A program made the position numbers and the translations under genes. DNA of 14,610 nucleotides, from assembly GCA_046484975.1 (NCBI GenBank), contig JAWOHX010000162.1, forward strand, positions 1 to 14,610. The letters are read 5' to 3'. This DNA is from JAWOHX01 sp046484975. GTDB taxonomy: Bacteria > Bacillota > Clostridia > DUPQ01. Positions 7,153 through 14,106 of this stretch are shown one piece after another. The notes under the pieces are model-generated. The model was not told where the DNA came from, did no database searches, and was given only the letters and a program-made list of their open reading frames with translations. Every line of letters starts with the position of its first letter. The first letter of the stretch is position 1.

Positions 7153-8034
7153 ATGAATTTTCAGAAAATAGACATCCATGTCCATACAAGGGAGGAAAAG
7201 TCCCTCAACCGTCCGGGGACGGACGAAACTTACCCCACCCCGAATGAGCTTCGCTTGATGTACGATGCCCTTGGCATTGAGAAGGGGCTGCTTCTTCCGG
7301 GAATATGCGCCTCGGGGGGCCACCATATCCAGTCCAATGAGGAAGCCTGCAGGATTGTCCGGGACCATCCCGACACTTTTTTCTGGTTTTGCAACATCAG
7401 CCCCGCCATGGGAAGCAATTCCCCGGATGCGGACCTTTCCTATTTCCTGGAATACTACAAGGCCCTGGGCGCCAAAGGGGTGGGGGAAATCACCATCAAC
7501 CTGCCCATGCTGGACCCCCTGGTCCAGAACCTGTTCACCCACTGCGAAAAAAACAATATGCCCGTCACCATCCATATTGCCCACAGGCAGTACGGCGTCT
7601 ACGGACTCATCGACGGACTGGGATTGCCGGGACTGGAGGCCACCCTCGCACGATTCCCTGACCTTGTCATACTGGGGCATTCCCAGTGCTTCTGGTCGGA
7701 GATCAGTGCTGATGTAACAGAGGACTCCCGGAGCGGCTATCCCGCGGGGGATGTGGTTCCGGGCCGGGTGGTGGAGTTGATGATTAAGTATCCCAACCTA
7801 CACGGGGACCTGTCGGCCAACAGCGGTGGAAACGCAGTGATGAGGGATGAATCATTCGGGATTGACTTCCTGGAGGAATTCCAGGACAGATTGTATTTTG
7901 GAACGGATATCTGCGCGCCGAGCAACCATTTCGGACTGTCATCGTGGCTGGACGAAAAGCTTGCCGTGGGCAAGCTCACGGAAAAGGCCCACCGGAACAT
8001 CTGCAGGGACAACGCCCTGAGGCTATTGAAATGA
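7153..8034 (+). CDS. Amidohydrolase_2 family metal-dependent hydrolase/decarboxylase
   Basis: A 293-residue TIM-barrel enzyme of the amidohydrolase-related (PF04909-type) family, which contains metal-dependent hydrolases and non-oxidative decarboxylases such as ACMSD and gamma-resorcylate decarboxylase. The expected metal ligands are visible: HVH (His9, His11) at the first strand, His141 in VTIHIAH, His176 in LGHSQ and Asp252 in FGTDIC. There is no signal peptide, so it should be cytosolic. The start at 7153 is preferred over the ATG at 7144 because AAAAGGAG abuts the earlier ATG but lies 9 nt from the later one. Being divergent from an NAL-superfamily lyase, it may act on the same substrate chain; the reaction cannot be named. 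Confidence 0.88.
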   Translation: MNFQKIDIHVHTREEKSLNRPGTDETYPTPNELRLMYDALGIEKGLLLPGICASGGHHIQSNEEACRIVRDHPDTFFWFCNISPAMGSNSPDADLSYFLEYYKALGAKGVGEITINLPMLDPLVQNLFTHCEKNNMPVTIHIAHRQYGVYGLIDGLGLPGLEATLARFPDLVILGHSQCFWSEISADVTEDSRSGYPAGDVVPGRVVELMIKYPNLHGDLSANSGGNAVMRDESFGIDFLEEFQDRLYFGTDICAPSNHFGLSSWLDEKLAVGKLTEKAHRNICRDNALRLLK

Positions 8035-8060
8035 AAAAGGGTTGTTTCAAGGTTTTTTTT
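8026..8060 (+). terminator. Weak possible terminator after the amidohydrolase gene
   Basis: TTGAAA (8026-8031) can pair with TTTCAA (8045-8050) around a 13-nt loop, followed by GG and a run of eight T (8053-8060). The stem is short and AT-rich, but the T-tract is strong and lies exactly between two unrelated genes. This is a low-confidence call. Confidence 0.35.
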
Positions 8061-8109
8061 ACGGGTAACAATAAAATATATCAATTAGATTAACAGGAGG
8101 ACATTGAAC

Positions 8110-8439
8110 ATGGCAGACGCAAACGTAAAAGAGATCACAGGAAGTGTTTTTGAAACAGAGGTCATCGGGTCGGACATACCTGTCATCGTGGATTTCTGGG
8201 CTCCTTGGTGTGGACCTTGCAGGGCCATGGCTCCTGTGTTTTCACAGCTTGCCGACAAATTCGAAGGGAAAGTCAAATTCATCAAGGTCAACGTGGATGA
8301 CAACCCGGATGTCGCATCCACCTACCGCATCATGAACATCCCCACTTTGCTCATATTCAAAAAAGGGGAGATCGCCGAAAAAATCATCGGAATGCGTTCC
8401 GGGGATGCAATTGCCGACTTGCTTAACAAAACGCTATAG
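8110..8439 (+). CDS. trxA: Thioredoxin
   Basis: A 109-residue cytosolic disulfide reductase. It carries the canonical active site WAPWCGPCR (Cys34 and Cys37), the buried Asp28 that tunes the cysteine pKa, the cis-proline Pro78 in MNIPTLLIF, and a normal single-domain length. The ATG at 8110 has AGGAGG 9 nt upstream, so it is chosen over an in-frame TTG at 8104. The upstream DNA (8035-8109) is AT-rich and contains TAAAAT (8072-8077) as a possible -10 without a clear -35. It is followed by a strong intrinsic terminator, so it is probably monocistronic. No thioredoxin reductase gene lies in the window. Confidence 0.96.
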   Translation: MADANVKEITGSVFETEVIGSDIPVIVDFWAPWCGPCRAMAPVFSQLADKFEGKVKFIKVNVDDNPDVASTYRIMNIPTLLIFKKGEIAEKIIGMRSGDAIADLLNKTL

Positions 8440-8447
8440 TATATAAT
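8419..8447 (+). promoter_or_regulatory. Possible promoter for the DivIVA-domain gene
   Basis: TTGCTT (8419-8424), 17 nt, TATAAT (8442-8447). The -10 is perfect; only the TTG of the -35 matches. It overlaps the 3' end of trxA. Transcripts from here would first meet the trxA terminator hairpin, which would then lie in the 5' leader of the downstream gene. Confidence 0.35.
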
Positions 8448-8470
8448 TATTCATAGTAAATGATCAAAAT

Positions 8471-8499
8471 AAGCATAATTTAGTTATTATGCTTTTTTT
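8471..8499 (+). terminator. Intrinsic terminator of trxA
   Basis: A 9-bp stem AAGCATAAT/ATTATGCTT (8471-8479 with 8486-8494), a 6-nt loop TTAGTT, and a run of seven T (8493-8499). This is a textbook Rho-independent terminator, though with an AT-rich stem, 31 nt after the trxA stop. Confidence 0.85.
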
Positions 8500-8520
8500 G
8501 TGAACGAGGGGGGATTCAGG

Positions 8521-8988
8521 TTGAAGAGATTCAAGACATCATTGTTCGGATACAAAAAGAAAGAGGTAAAAAATTATCTGGACGGCCTTCTGAAAGAAAT
8601 ACAGGAGAAGACGGATCAGAAAGACGAGGAAATCCTTCAGCTCAACGGGAAACTGAAGGACTTGTCCCTCCATTACCAGGAAATCAAGAAAAAGGAAGAT
8701 GGCATCCTGGAGGAAAAGGAAAAGATCTCCCAGGCCTTCATCAAGGCCAACCAGGCCAGCTCTGAAATCATCGAGAGCGCAAAGAAGAGTGCCAAGCAGG
8801 AGGTCGAGGAGCTGGAGGCTTATGCGGAGCGGGAACGGGAACGCATCGTGGACCTGAAGAAGGAGCTCAAGTACCTCAGGGAAAGCGCCAGGAACATCCT
8901 TGTGAGATATGAGGATTCCATTGTCAAGTTGACAGCGGACAGGCAGGACGCGGAGGACACGGGAAAGGGCACCGAAGGCGAAGTCTGA
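8521..8988 (+). CDS. Short DivIVA-domain coiled-coil protein, TTG start
   Basis: A 155-residue cytosolic protein. Its first 20 residues (FKTSLFGYKKKEVKNYL) match the N-terminal lipid-binding region of DivIVA/GpsB-type proteins. The rest is almost wholly charged heptad-like coiled coil (about 22-135) ending in an acidic tail. DivIVA proteins mark curved or polar membrane in Gram-positive bacteria and recruit division or cell-wall factors; the partner here is unknown. The start is TTG at 8521: GAGGGGGG (8506-8513) sits 7 nt before it, and the protein then begins exactly at the family's usual N-terminus. A GTG at 8500 is in frame but lies upstream of that ribosome site. It has only one short domain plus coil, so it is smaller than a classical DivIVA. 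Confidence 0.82.
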   Translation: MKRFKTSLFGYKKKEVKNYLDGLLKEIQEKTDQKDEEILQLNGKLKDLSLHYQEIKKKEDGILEEKEKISQAFIKANQASSEIIESAKKSAKQEVEELEAYAERERERIVDLKKELKYLRESARNILVRYEDSIVKLTADRQDAEDTGKGTEGEV

Positions 8989-9012
8989 CAGCATGCAGGG
9001 AATGCATATAGG
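8985..9012 (+). promoter_or_regulatory. Tentative promoter of the Lrp-family gene
   Basis: CTGACA (8985-8990, one mismatch to TTGACA), 16 nt, TATAGG (9007-9012, four of six). The -35 overlaps the DivIVA-gene stop and the -10 lies inside the left arm of the 18-bp inverted repeat. If real, a regulator bound at the repeat would block RNA polymerase. Weak -10, so a low-confidence call. Confidence 0.28.
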
Positions 9013-9045
9013 AGAACCGTCGGGCTTCGGTTCTCCTATATGCAT
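9002..9045. repeat. Perfect 18-bp inverted repeat, 8-nt loop
   Basis: ATGCATATAGGAGAACCG (9002-9019) is exactly complementary to 9028-9045; the loop is TCGGGCTT. Neither strand has a T-tract after the stem, so it is not a standard intrinsic terminator. The right arm contains TTCTCCT (9031-9037), which can alternatively pair with a second AGGAGAA at 9050-9056. Candidate roles are an operator for the adjacent Lrp/AsnC regulator, a structured mRNA leader, or a dispersed palindromic repeat. Only one copy is seen in the window. Confidence 0.8.
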
Positions 9046-9059
9046 ATCAAGGAGAAAAA

Positions 9060-9080
9060 CCGGCGGACTCCGGGAGCCGG
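9060..9080 (+). other. Small GC-rich stem in the leader of the Lrp-family gene
   Basis: CCGGC (9060-9064) can pair with GCCGG (9076-9080) around an 11-nt loop, ending 5 nt before the AGGAGG ribosome site (9086-9091). Bases 9060-9062 could instead join a longer alternative pairing with 9028-9031. It is short; function is inferred only from position. Confidence 0.35.
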
Positions 9081-9098
9081 AAATCAGGAGGATGATAC

Positions 9099-9578
9099 AT
9101 GAAAGAGATTCTGGACATACTTGAGAAGAACGCCAACACCCCCGTCGAGGACATTGCGGCCATGACAGGGAGGGATCCCGGGGAGGTCAGGAGGATCATC
9201 AGGGAGTTCGAGGAAAAGAAGGTCATCGCAGGGTACAGCGCCATGGTGAACTGGGACAAGACTGACCGGGAATGGGTGGTTGCACTCATTGAGGTGAAGG
9301 TGACCCCGCAGCGGGACAGAGGCTTTGACTCCATCGCTGAAAGGATCTACAAATACAACCAGGTGAAAGCCTGTTACCTGATGTCGGGCAGCTTTGACCT
9401 GACAGTCATCGTGGAAGGCACCAACATCAAGGAAGTGGCTCTCTTCGTATCGGAAAAACTATCCACCATCGAAGGGGTCACCAGCACCTCCACCCATTTC
9501 GTGCTTAAAAAATACAAGGACAAGAACATTCTGTTCGACACCACGGAATCCGACGACAGGGAGGCCATCGTCCTATGA
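9099..9578 (+). CDS. Lrp/AsnC-family transcriptional regulator (AlaR-like)
   Basis: A 159-residue feast/famine regulator: an N-terminal winged helix-turn-helix (about 1-45) and a C-terminal RAM ligand-binding/oligomerisation domain (about 58-138) with the typical GSFDLTVIVEG segment. Such proteins form octamers or dodecamers that wrap DNA and respond to amino acids. AGGAGG lies 7 nt before the ATG. Its stop overlaps the aminotransferase start by 4 bp (ATGA). The same gene pair occurs in Bacillus subtilis as alaR-alaT, where the Lrp-type protein controls an alanine transaminase, so this one probably controls the following gene and perhaps itself through the upstream inverted repeat. Ligand not determinable from sequence. 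Confidence 0.92.
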   Translation: MKEILDILEKNANTPVEDIAAMTGRDPGEVRRIIREFEEKKVIAGYSAMVNWDKTDREWVVALIEVKVTPQRDRGFDSIAERIYKYNQVKACYLMSGSFDLTVIVEGTNIKEVALFVSEKLSTIEGVTSTSTHFVLKKYKDKNILFDTTESDDREAIVL

Positions 9579-10759
9579 AAACACCTGAGAGCTATATCCG
9601 CCAGGATATCCGGGACATGGCCCCATCGGGAATCCGGAAATATTTCGAGATGATGAACGAACTGGAGGATGTCATCTCCCTGAGTATTGGAGAGCCGGAT
9701 TTCGTGACCCCCTGGCAGGTAAGCGAGGCAGGTGTCTATGCCCTTGAAAAAGGTCATACCCACTATTCAGCCAATTCCGGAATGCTGGAGCTCAGGGAGC
9801 AGATCAGCCTTTATCTCAAAAGGAAATACGGACTCTCCTATAACCCGGCAGACGAGATCATCGCCACGGTAGGCGCCAGCGAGGCCATCGATATCGCCCT
9901 GCGGGGCATTCTTGAACCTGGCGATGAGGTCATCATACCCGAACCCTCCTTCGTGGCATACAAAGGATGCGTCACGGTATGCAAAGGTGTCCCGGTGGTG
10001 GTGGAGCTCAAAGAAAAGGACTGCTTCAAACTCAAAGCCGATGATTTGGAGAAGGCCATCAGCCCCCGGACCAAGGCATTGATCCTTTCCTTTCCCAACA
10101 ACCCTACGGGGTCTGTGATGACCCGGGAGGACCTGAGGGAAATCGTCAGGGTTCTTCAGGATCGGGAAATCCTGGTCATTACCGACGAGGTCTACGGGGA
10201 ATTGACCTACGGCAGGGAGCATTGCAGCATCGCATCATTCCCGGAAGTCTTCGAAAAGACCCTCTATGTGGGCGGATTTTCCAAAAGCCACGCCATGACG
10301 GGATGGAGGCTCGGATATGTGTGCGGGAACAGCATGATGATATCCCATCTGTCCAAAATACACCAGTATGCCATCATGTGCGCCCCGATCATGGCCCAGT
10401 ATGCCGGAATTGAGGCCTATGCACGGTGCGAGAAGGAAGTGGAGGCCATGGTCTCGGAATACGACATGAGGAGGAGATACCTGCTGAAAGGCATCCGGGA
10501 AGCCGGGCTTCCCTGTTTTGAGGCGGAAGGAGCTTTCTATCTCTTCCCCAACATTTCCGGAACAAAACTGACCAGCGACGTTTTTTGCCAGAGGCTCCTG
10601 CGGGAGCACCGGGTACTGGTGGTCCCCGGGACGGCTTTCGGCGAATGCGGGGAAGGATTTATCCGGATGACCTATGCCAGCTCCTTCGAGAACATCAAGG
10701 AAGCCCTGGTCCGTATCCGACGTTTTGCCGCCTCCTTGCGCGAGGTGAAAAATGATTGA
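9575..10759 (+). CDS. Class I PLP aminotransferase (AlaT/PatA-like)
   Basis: A 394-residue fold-type I aminotransferase. Visible elements: SIGEPDFVTP (37-46), YSANSGMLELR (64-74), FPNNPTGS with Asn176, the PLP-N1 Asp204 and Tyr207 of TDEVYGEL, Schiff-base Lys237 in GGFSKSHAMTGWRLGY, and a C-terminal GEGFIRMTYA with the substrate-carboxylate Arg. Members named AlaT, PatA or AspC differ little in these motifs. Alanine transamination is favoured only because of the coupled Lrp-type regulator. It overlaps that regulator by 4 bp and prfB by 8 bp. An aspartate or aromatic aminotransferase is the main alternative. Confidence 0.9.
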   Translation: MKTPESYIRQDIRDMAPSGIRKYFEMMNELEDVISLSIGEPDFVTPWQVSEAGVYALEKGHTHYSANSGMLELREQISLYLKRKYGLSYNPADEIIATVGASEAIDIALRGILEPGDEVIIPEPSFVAYKGCVTVCKGVPVVVELKEKDCFKLKADDLEKAISPRTKALILSFPNNPTGSVMTREDLREIVRVLQDREILVITDEVYGELTYGREHCSIASFPEVFEKTLYVGGFSKSHAMTGWRLGYVCGNSMMISHLSKIHQYAIMCAPIMAQYAGIEAYARCEKEVEAMVSEYDMRRRYLLKGIREAGLPCFEAEGAFYLFPNISGTKLTSDVFCQRLLREHRVLVVPGTAFGECGEGFIRMTYASSFENIKEALVRIRRFAASLREVKND

Positions 10760-11852
10760 CACAGGACTGTTGAAAACAACCCTGGGGGAGATGAAAAAAA
10801 GCATCTCCCTGCTGGGACAATCCCTCCGGGTGGAGGATATGAAGAAAGAAGCAGAGTCCCTGGAGGAGCAGACCTCTCATGAAAAATTCTGGAGTGACAT
10901 GGAGAATTCCCAGCGGATTCTACAGAGAATCAAATTTCTGAACACGAAGTTGGGCAGCTACAACGGGTTGGTCCACCGACTGGAGGACCTGTATGTGATG
11001 CTGGAACTTTACCAGGAGGAAAAGGACCAGGAGCTGGAAATGGAAATCAATGAAAGCCTGGCTGCCCTTCGTACACAGCACAAGGAGTTCAGGCTGTTTG
11101 CCCTGCTCAACGGACCCCATGACAAGAACAATGCAATCCTCACGCTGCACGCGGGAGCTGGCGGAACGGAAGCCCAGGATTGGGTGGAGATGCTCCTGCG
11201 GATGTATACCCGATGGGCGGAGACAAGGAATTACAGGTCCACGGTGACGGACATCCTCTACGGGGACGAGGCCGGGATCAAAAGCGTCACGGTGAGGATA
11301 GAGGGGGAACACGCCTACGGATACCTGAAAGAGGAAAACGGAGTCCACAGGCTCGTGAGGATATCCCCCTTTGATTCCTCCGGTAGAAGGCACACATCCT
11401 TCGCCTCTGTGGAAGTCATCCCCGAGGTGGGGGAGGACATGGAAGTGAACATCAGGCCTGAAGACCTGAGAATCGATACCTTCCGTTCCTCCGGAGCCGG
11501 CGGACAGCATGTCAACACCACGGATTCCGCCATCCGCATCACCCACCTGCCCACCAACATCGTGGTGGCCTGCCAGTCTGAAAGAAGCCAGCACCAGAAC
11601 AAGGACACGGCCATGCGGATGCTCCTGTCGAAACTGCTGGAGCTCAAGGAAAGGGAGAACATGGAAAGGATTGAGGACCTCAAGGGCATCCAGATGGAGA
11701 TTGCCTGGGGAAGCCAGATCCGTTCCTATGTATTCTGTCCCTACACCATGGTGAAAGACCACCGGACCAACCATGAGACTGGGGATGTCACGAAGGTCAT
11801 GGACGGGGAGATCGATGAATTCATCAATGCCTCCCTTTCCATGCGGTCATAA
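10752..11852 (+). CDS. prfB: Peptide chain release factor 2, without programmed frameshift
   Basis: RF2 recognises UGA and UAA stop codons on the ribosome and triggers peptide release. The tripeptide anticodon SPF (205-207, in RISPFDSSGRRHTSF) identifies RF2 rather than RF1, and GGQ (250-252) is the catalytic loop. The 366 residues are a full-length family member in one continuous frame. In many bacteria codon 26 is an in-frame UGA read through by +1 slippage at CUU UGA after an SD-like AGGGGG. Here codon 25 is CTC, codon 26 is CGG (10827-10829), and there is no AGGGGG, so this autoregulation is absent. The start overlaps the aminotransferase stop by 8 bp, with GAGGTG (10743-10748) 3 nt before it. 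Confidence 0.97.
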   Translation: MIDTGLLKTTLGEMKKSISLLGQSLRVEDMKKEAESLEEQTSHEKFWSDMENSQRILQRIKFLNTKLGSYNGLVHRLEDLYVMLELYQEEKDQELEMEINESLAALRTQHKEFRLFALLNGPHDKNNAILTLHAGAGGTEAQDWVEMLLRMYTRWAETRNYRSTVTDILYGDEAGIKSVTVRIEGEHAYGYLKEENGVHRLVRISPFDSSGRRHTSFASVEVIPEVGEDMEVNIRPEDLRIDTFRSSGAGGQHVNTTDSAIRITHLPTNIVVACQSERSQHQNKDTAMRMLLSKLLELKERENMERIEDLKGIQMEIAWGSQIRSYVFCPYTMVKDHRTNHETGDVTKVMDGEIDEFINASLSMRS

Positions 11853-11877
11853 AAACAGGCACGGAAGGGAGGGAGAC

Positions 11878-13032
11878 ATGAGGAATATGAGGAAAAGCAT
11901 CCTGGTATTGTCCGTGATTCTGCTTGCGACAGTGGTTTTCCCACTGTTTTCCGTTTTGGCGGAGGAGGATTACAACGTCACATATTACCGGGCGAAAGTC
12001 ACGGAGGTGCTGGAGCGGGAGGACCGGGTCACCGAATATTCCGGCGGGGCCTTCGAGGAGAACTTCCAGATTGTGAATGCCTTGATCCTGAAAGGACCCT
12101 ACAAAGGGCTTACCGTCACAGCTGAATACGCATTGAATTATGGTCTCAGCGATCAGCACAAGGCGGATCTGCTTCGTAAGAACGACCATGTCATGCTCTA
12201 TCTGGAGACCGACCCGGGAGGGGAAATCCAGGCGGTATATGTCGCGGAAATTGCAAGGGACAGGCACCTTCTGGCCTTGTTGCTGGCCTTTTTCCTGTTC
12301 CTGGTTATCGTGGGGGGCATGAAGGGCTTCAAGGCCATTATATCCCTTATCCTCACGGTATTCGCCATCCTGTTCATCCTGATCCCCTCCATCTTGAACG
12401 GCAGGGATCCTGTTCTGCTGTCTGCGGTGATATGCATTTTCATCATCGGGCTTACCCTGCTCATCATCAGCGGGTTCAACAAGAAGACCCTCTCCGCCGT
12501 CATCGGAACCGCCGGCGGAGTCCTGATCGCCGGTCTCATCGCCGTGTTGGTGGGCAACATGGCCAAGATATCCGGTTTTAGCGCGGATGAGTCCCAGATG
12601 CTCCTGTACATCCCACAGGACATCGTCATCGACTTCAGGGGCCTGCTTTTTGCGGCCATCCTCATCGGGAGCATGGGCGCAACCATGGACATCGGGATGA
12701 CGGTGGCGTCCTCCATGCATGAGGTGAAGGTCAACCGTCCGGACATCCTGCCCCTGGATCTGTTCAAGGCAGGCATGAACGTGGGAAGGGATGCCATGGC
12801 CACCATGACCAACACATTGATTCTGGCCTACACAGGCGGATCCCTTCAATTGATGATCCTTCTCATGGCCTACAGGACACCTTTCAACAACATCATCAAC
12901 TGGGATGTCATCGCCTCCGAGATCCTCAAGGGACTGGCCGGAAGCATCGGTATCATTTTCACCGTGCCAATTACCGCCCTGGCCGCGGGACTCATTGAAA
13001 ACCACATGGCCAGGAAAAGGGAGGGACGCTGA
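11878..13032 (+). CDS. YibE/F-family multipass membrane protein
   Basis: A 384-residue membrane protein: a signal-peptide-like first segment (about 7-28), an extracytoplasmic beta-rich part (30-127) and then seven or so hydrophobic segments from about 130 to 375. The family signature is clear near GSMGATMDIGMTVASSMHEV (265-283) and GMNVGRDAMATMTNTLILAY (299-318). YibE/F proteins are common in Bacillota, but their biochemical role is not established; an exporter or permease function has been suggested only by topology. The start at 11878 is chosen because GGGAGGGAG precedes it closely and the protein then begins with the signal segment; a 35-codon upstream extension lies within prfB. Its stop overlaps the next start (TGATG). 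Confidence 0.88.
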   Translation: MRNMRKSILVLSVILLATVVFPLFSVLAEEDYNVTYYRAKVTEVLEREDRVTEYSGGAFEENFQIVNALILKGPYKGLTVTAEYALNYGLSDQHKADLLRKNDHVMLYLETDPGGEIQAVYVAEIARDRHLLALLLAFFLFLVIVGGMKGFKAIISLILTVFAILFILIPSILNGRDPVLLSAVICIFIIGLTLLIISGFNKKTLSAVIGTAGGVLIAGLIAVLVGNMAKISGFSADESQMLLYIPQDIVIDFRGLLFAAILIGSMGATMDIGMTVASSMHEVKVNRPDILPLDLFKAGMNVGRDAMATMTNTLILAYTGGSLQLMILLMAYRTPFNNIINWDVIASEILKGLAGSIGIIFTVPITALAAGLIENHMARKREGR

Positions 13033-13574
13033 TGAATGACTATATCAGGACATATTCAGGCATACACTTCTATCCGCTGGCACCGGTCAAAGAAGACATT
13101 AACATCGGGGACATCGCCCATTCCCTTTCCCTGATGACCCGGGCCAACGGACACCTTGCCCACTTCTATTCCGTGGCCCAGCATTCCATCAACTGCGGCA
13201 GGGAGGCCATGGCCAGGGGGCTCTCGGCCAGGATTGCCCTGGCCGGCCTGCTCCATGATGCCAGTGAGAGTTATCTGTCGGACCTCACACGGCCGGTGAA
13301 GAAGCATTTCAAAAATTATTATGACATCGAGGAAAAACTGCAGAGGATGATTTATGAAGCCTTCGACCTTGACGGCCTGAGCCAGGAGGAAGAGGAAATC
13401 GTCAGGGAAATCGACGATACAATGCTATACCATGAGTTTCGCTCCATCATGAACTACAGGATCTTTGACACGGAGCCCCCCCTGGCCATGCCCGATGATT
13501 TCGTGGAGAAAAATTTCCGGCAGGTGGAAGAGGAATTCCTGGCGCTGTTCCACGTATGGAAGGGAGGTGCATGA
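13032..13574 (+). CDS. HD-domain phosphohydrolase (YfbR-like, COG1896 type)
   Basis: A 180-residue metal-dependent HD-superfamily protein. The N-terminal TYSGIHFYPLAP ... DIAHSLSL stretch and the metal site, His51 in SVAQHS, His75-Asp76 in LLHDASE and Asp128/129 in EIDDT, match the group related to the 5'-deoxynucleotidase YfbR. Members are found both in chromosomes and in phages, and a nucleotide or dNMP phosphatase activity is the likely guess, not shown. It is soluble, of normal length, and starts one base inside the upstream stop. Its own stop overlaps a possible start of the cobalamin gene, so the two are coupled. No other phage-like gene lies nearby, so a prophage origin is not indicated. 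Confidence 0.86.
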   Translation: MNDYIRTYSGIHFYPLAPVKEDINIGDIAHSLSLMTRANGHLAHFYSVAQHSINCGREAMARGLSARIALAGLLHDASESYLSDLTRPVKKHFKNYYDIEEKLQRMIYEAFDLDGLSQEEEEIVREIDDTMLYHEFRSIMNYRIFDTEPPLAMPDDFVEKNFRQVEEEFLALFHVWKGGA

Positions 13575-13576
13575 GG

Positions 13577-14104
13577 ATGGAAACAGGATTGATCCATATA
13601 TATTGCGGCGACGGCAAAGGAAAGACCACCGCTGCGGTGGGCCTCGGGGTCCGCTGTCTGGGCAGGGGAGGCCGTGTGCTCTTCCTGCAGTTTTTAAAAG
13701 ACAACAGGTCCGGGGAAATCGGAGTTCTGGAGAAAATATCCGGCTTCAGGTTCCTCCGGGGAAAACCCGTCATCGGGTTCAGCCACAGGTTCACGGAGGA
13801 GCAGAGGCTGGAATATGCCGCAATCCATGATTACAACATCCGTGAGGCGGTGAGGATCTGTCGTGAGGAATCCATCGACATGCTTGTCCTGGACGAAGCT
13901 GTTGGTGCCTATGCACTCAATCTCCTTGACAGGCAAGCCCTGCTGCATTTCCTGAAAAACAAACCTGTGGCCCTGGAAATTGTCCTCACGGGAAGAAACC
14001 CCGCTCCGGAACTGACAGAGCTTGCGGATTATGTGTCGGAAATGAAAAAGATCAAGCATCCCTATGACCGGGGGATCCAGGCAAGGAGAGGCATCGAGAA
14101 GTGA
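13577..14104 (+). CDS. Cob(I)alamin adenosyltransferase, CobA/CobO/BtuR type
   Basis: A 175-residue P-loop enzyme that transfers the adenosyl group of ATP to cob(I)alamin or cobinamide to make coenzyme B12. Visible: LIHIYCGDGKGKTTAA with the P-loop GDGKGKTT (11-18), the Walker-B-like LVLDEAV (103-109), LTGRNPAPEL (138-147) followed by LADYVSEM, and the closing KHPYDRGIQARRGIE. These are diagnostic of the CobA/CobO class, not PduO or EutT. Two starts are possible: 13571 (ATGA overlap with the HD gene) or 13577. The latter is preferred because GGAGGTG (13563-13569) lies 7 nt before it but only 1 nt before the former. The enzyme may serve de novo synthesis or salvage; no other cob gene is in the window. 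Confidence 0.92.
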   Translation: METGLIHIYCGDGKGKTTAAVGLGVRCLGRGGRVLFLQFLKDNRSGEIGVLEKISGFRFLRGKPVIGFSHRFTEEQRLEYAAIHDYNIREAVRICREESIDMLVLDEAVGAYALNLLDRQALLHFLKNKPVALEIVLTGRNPAPELTELADYVSEMKKIKHPYDRGIQARRGIEK

Positions 14105-14106
14105 TC

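Noticed and set aside
10920..11774. A 284-codon open frame on the - strand
   Set aside because: It is a shadow of prfB, whose coding frame is beyond doubt.
11824..13005. A 393-codon open frame on the - strand
   Set aside because: It lies antisense to the YibE/F gene, has low-complexity Asp/Gln/His-rich composition typical of a shadow frame, and has no family resemblance or good ribosome site.
13032..13574. HD-domain gene as a sign of prophage or a defence island
   Set aside because: This HD group does occur in phages, but no integrase, capsid, toxin or nuclease gene is present and the gene is embedded in a housekeeping operon.
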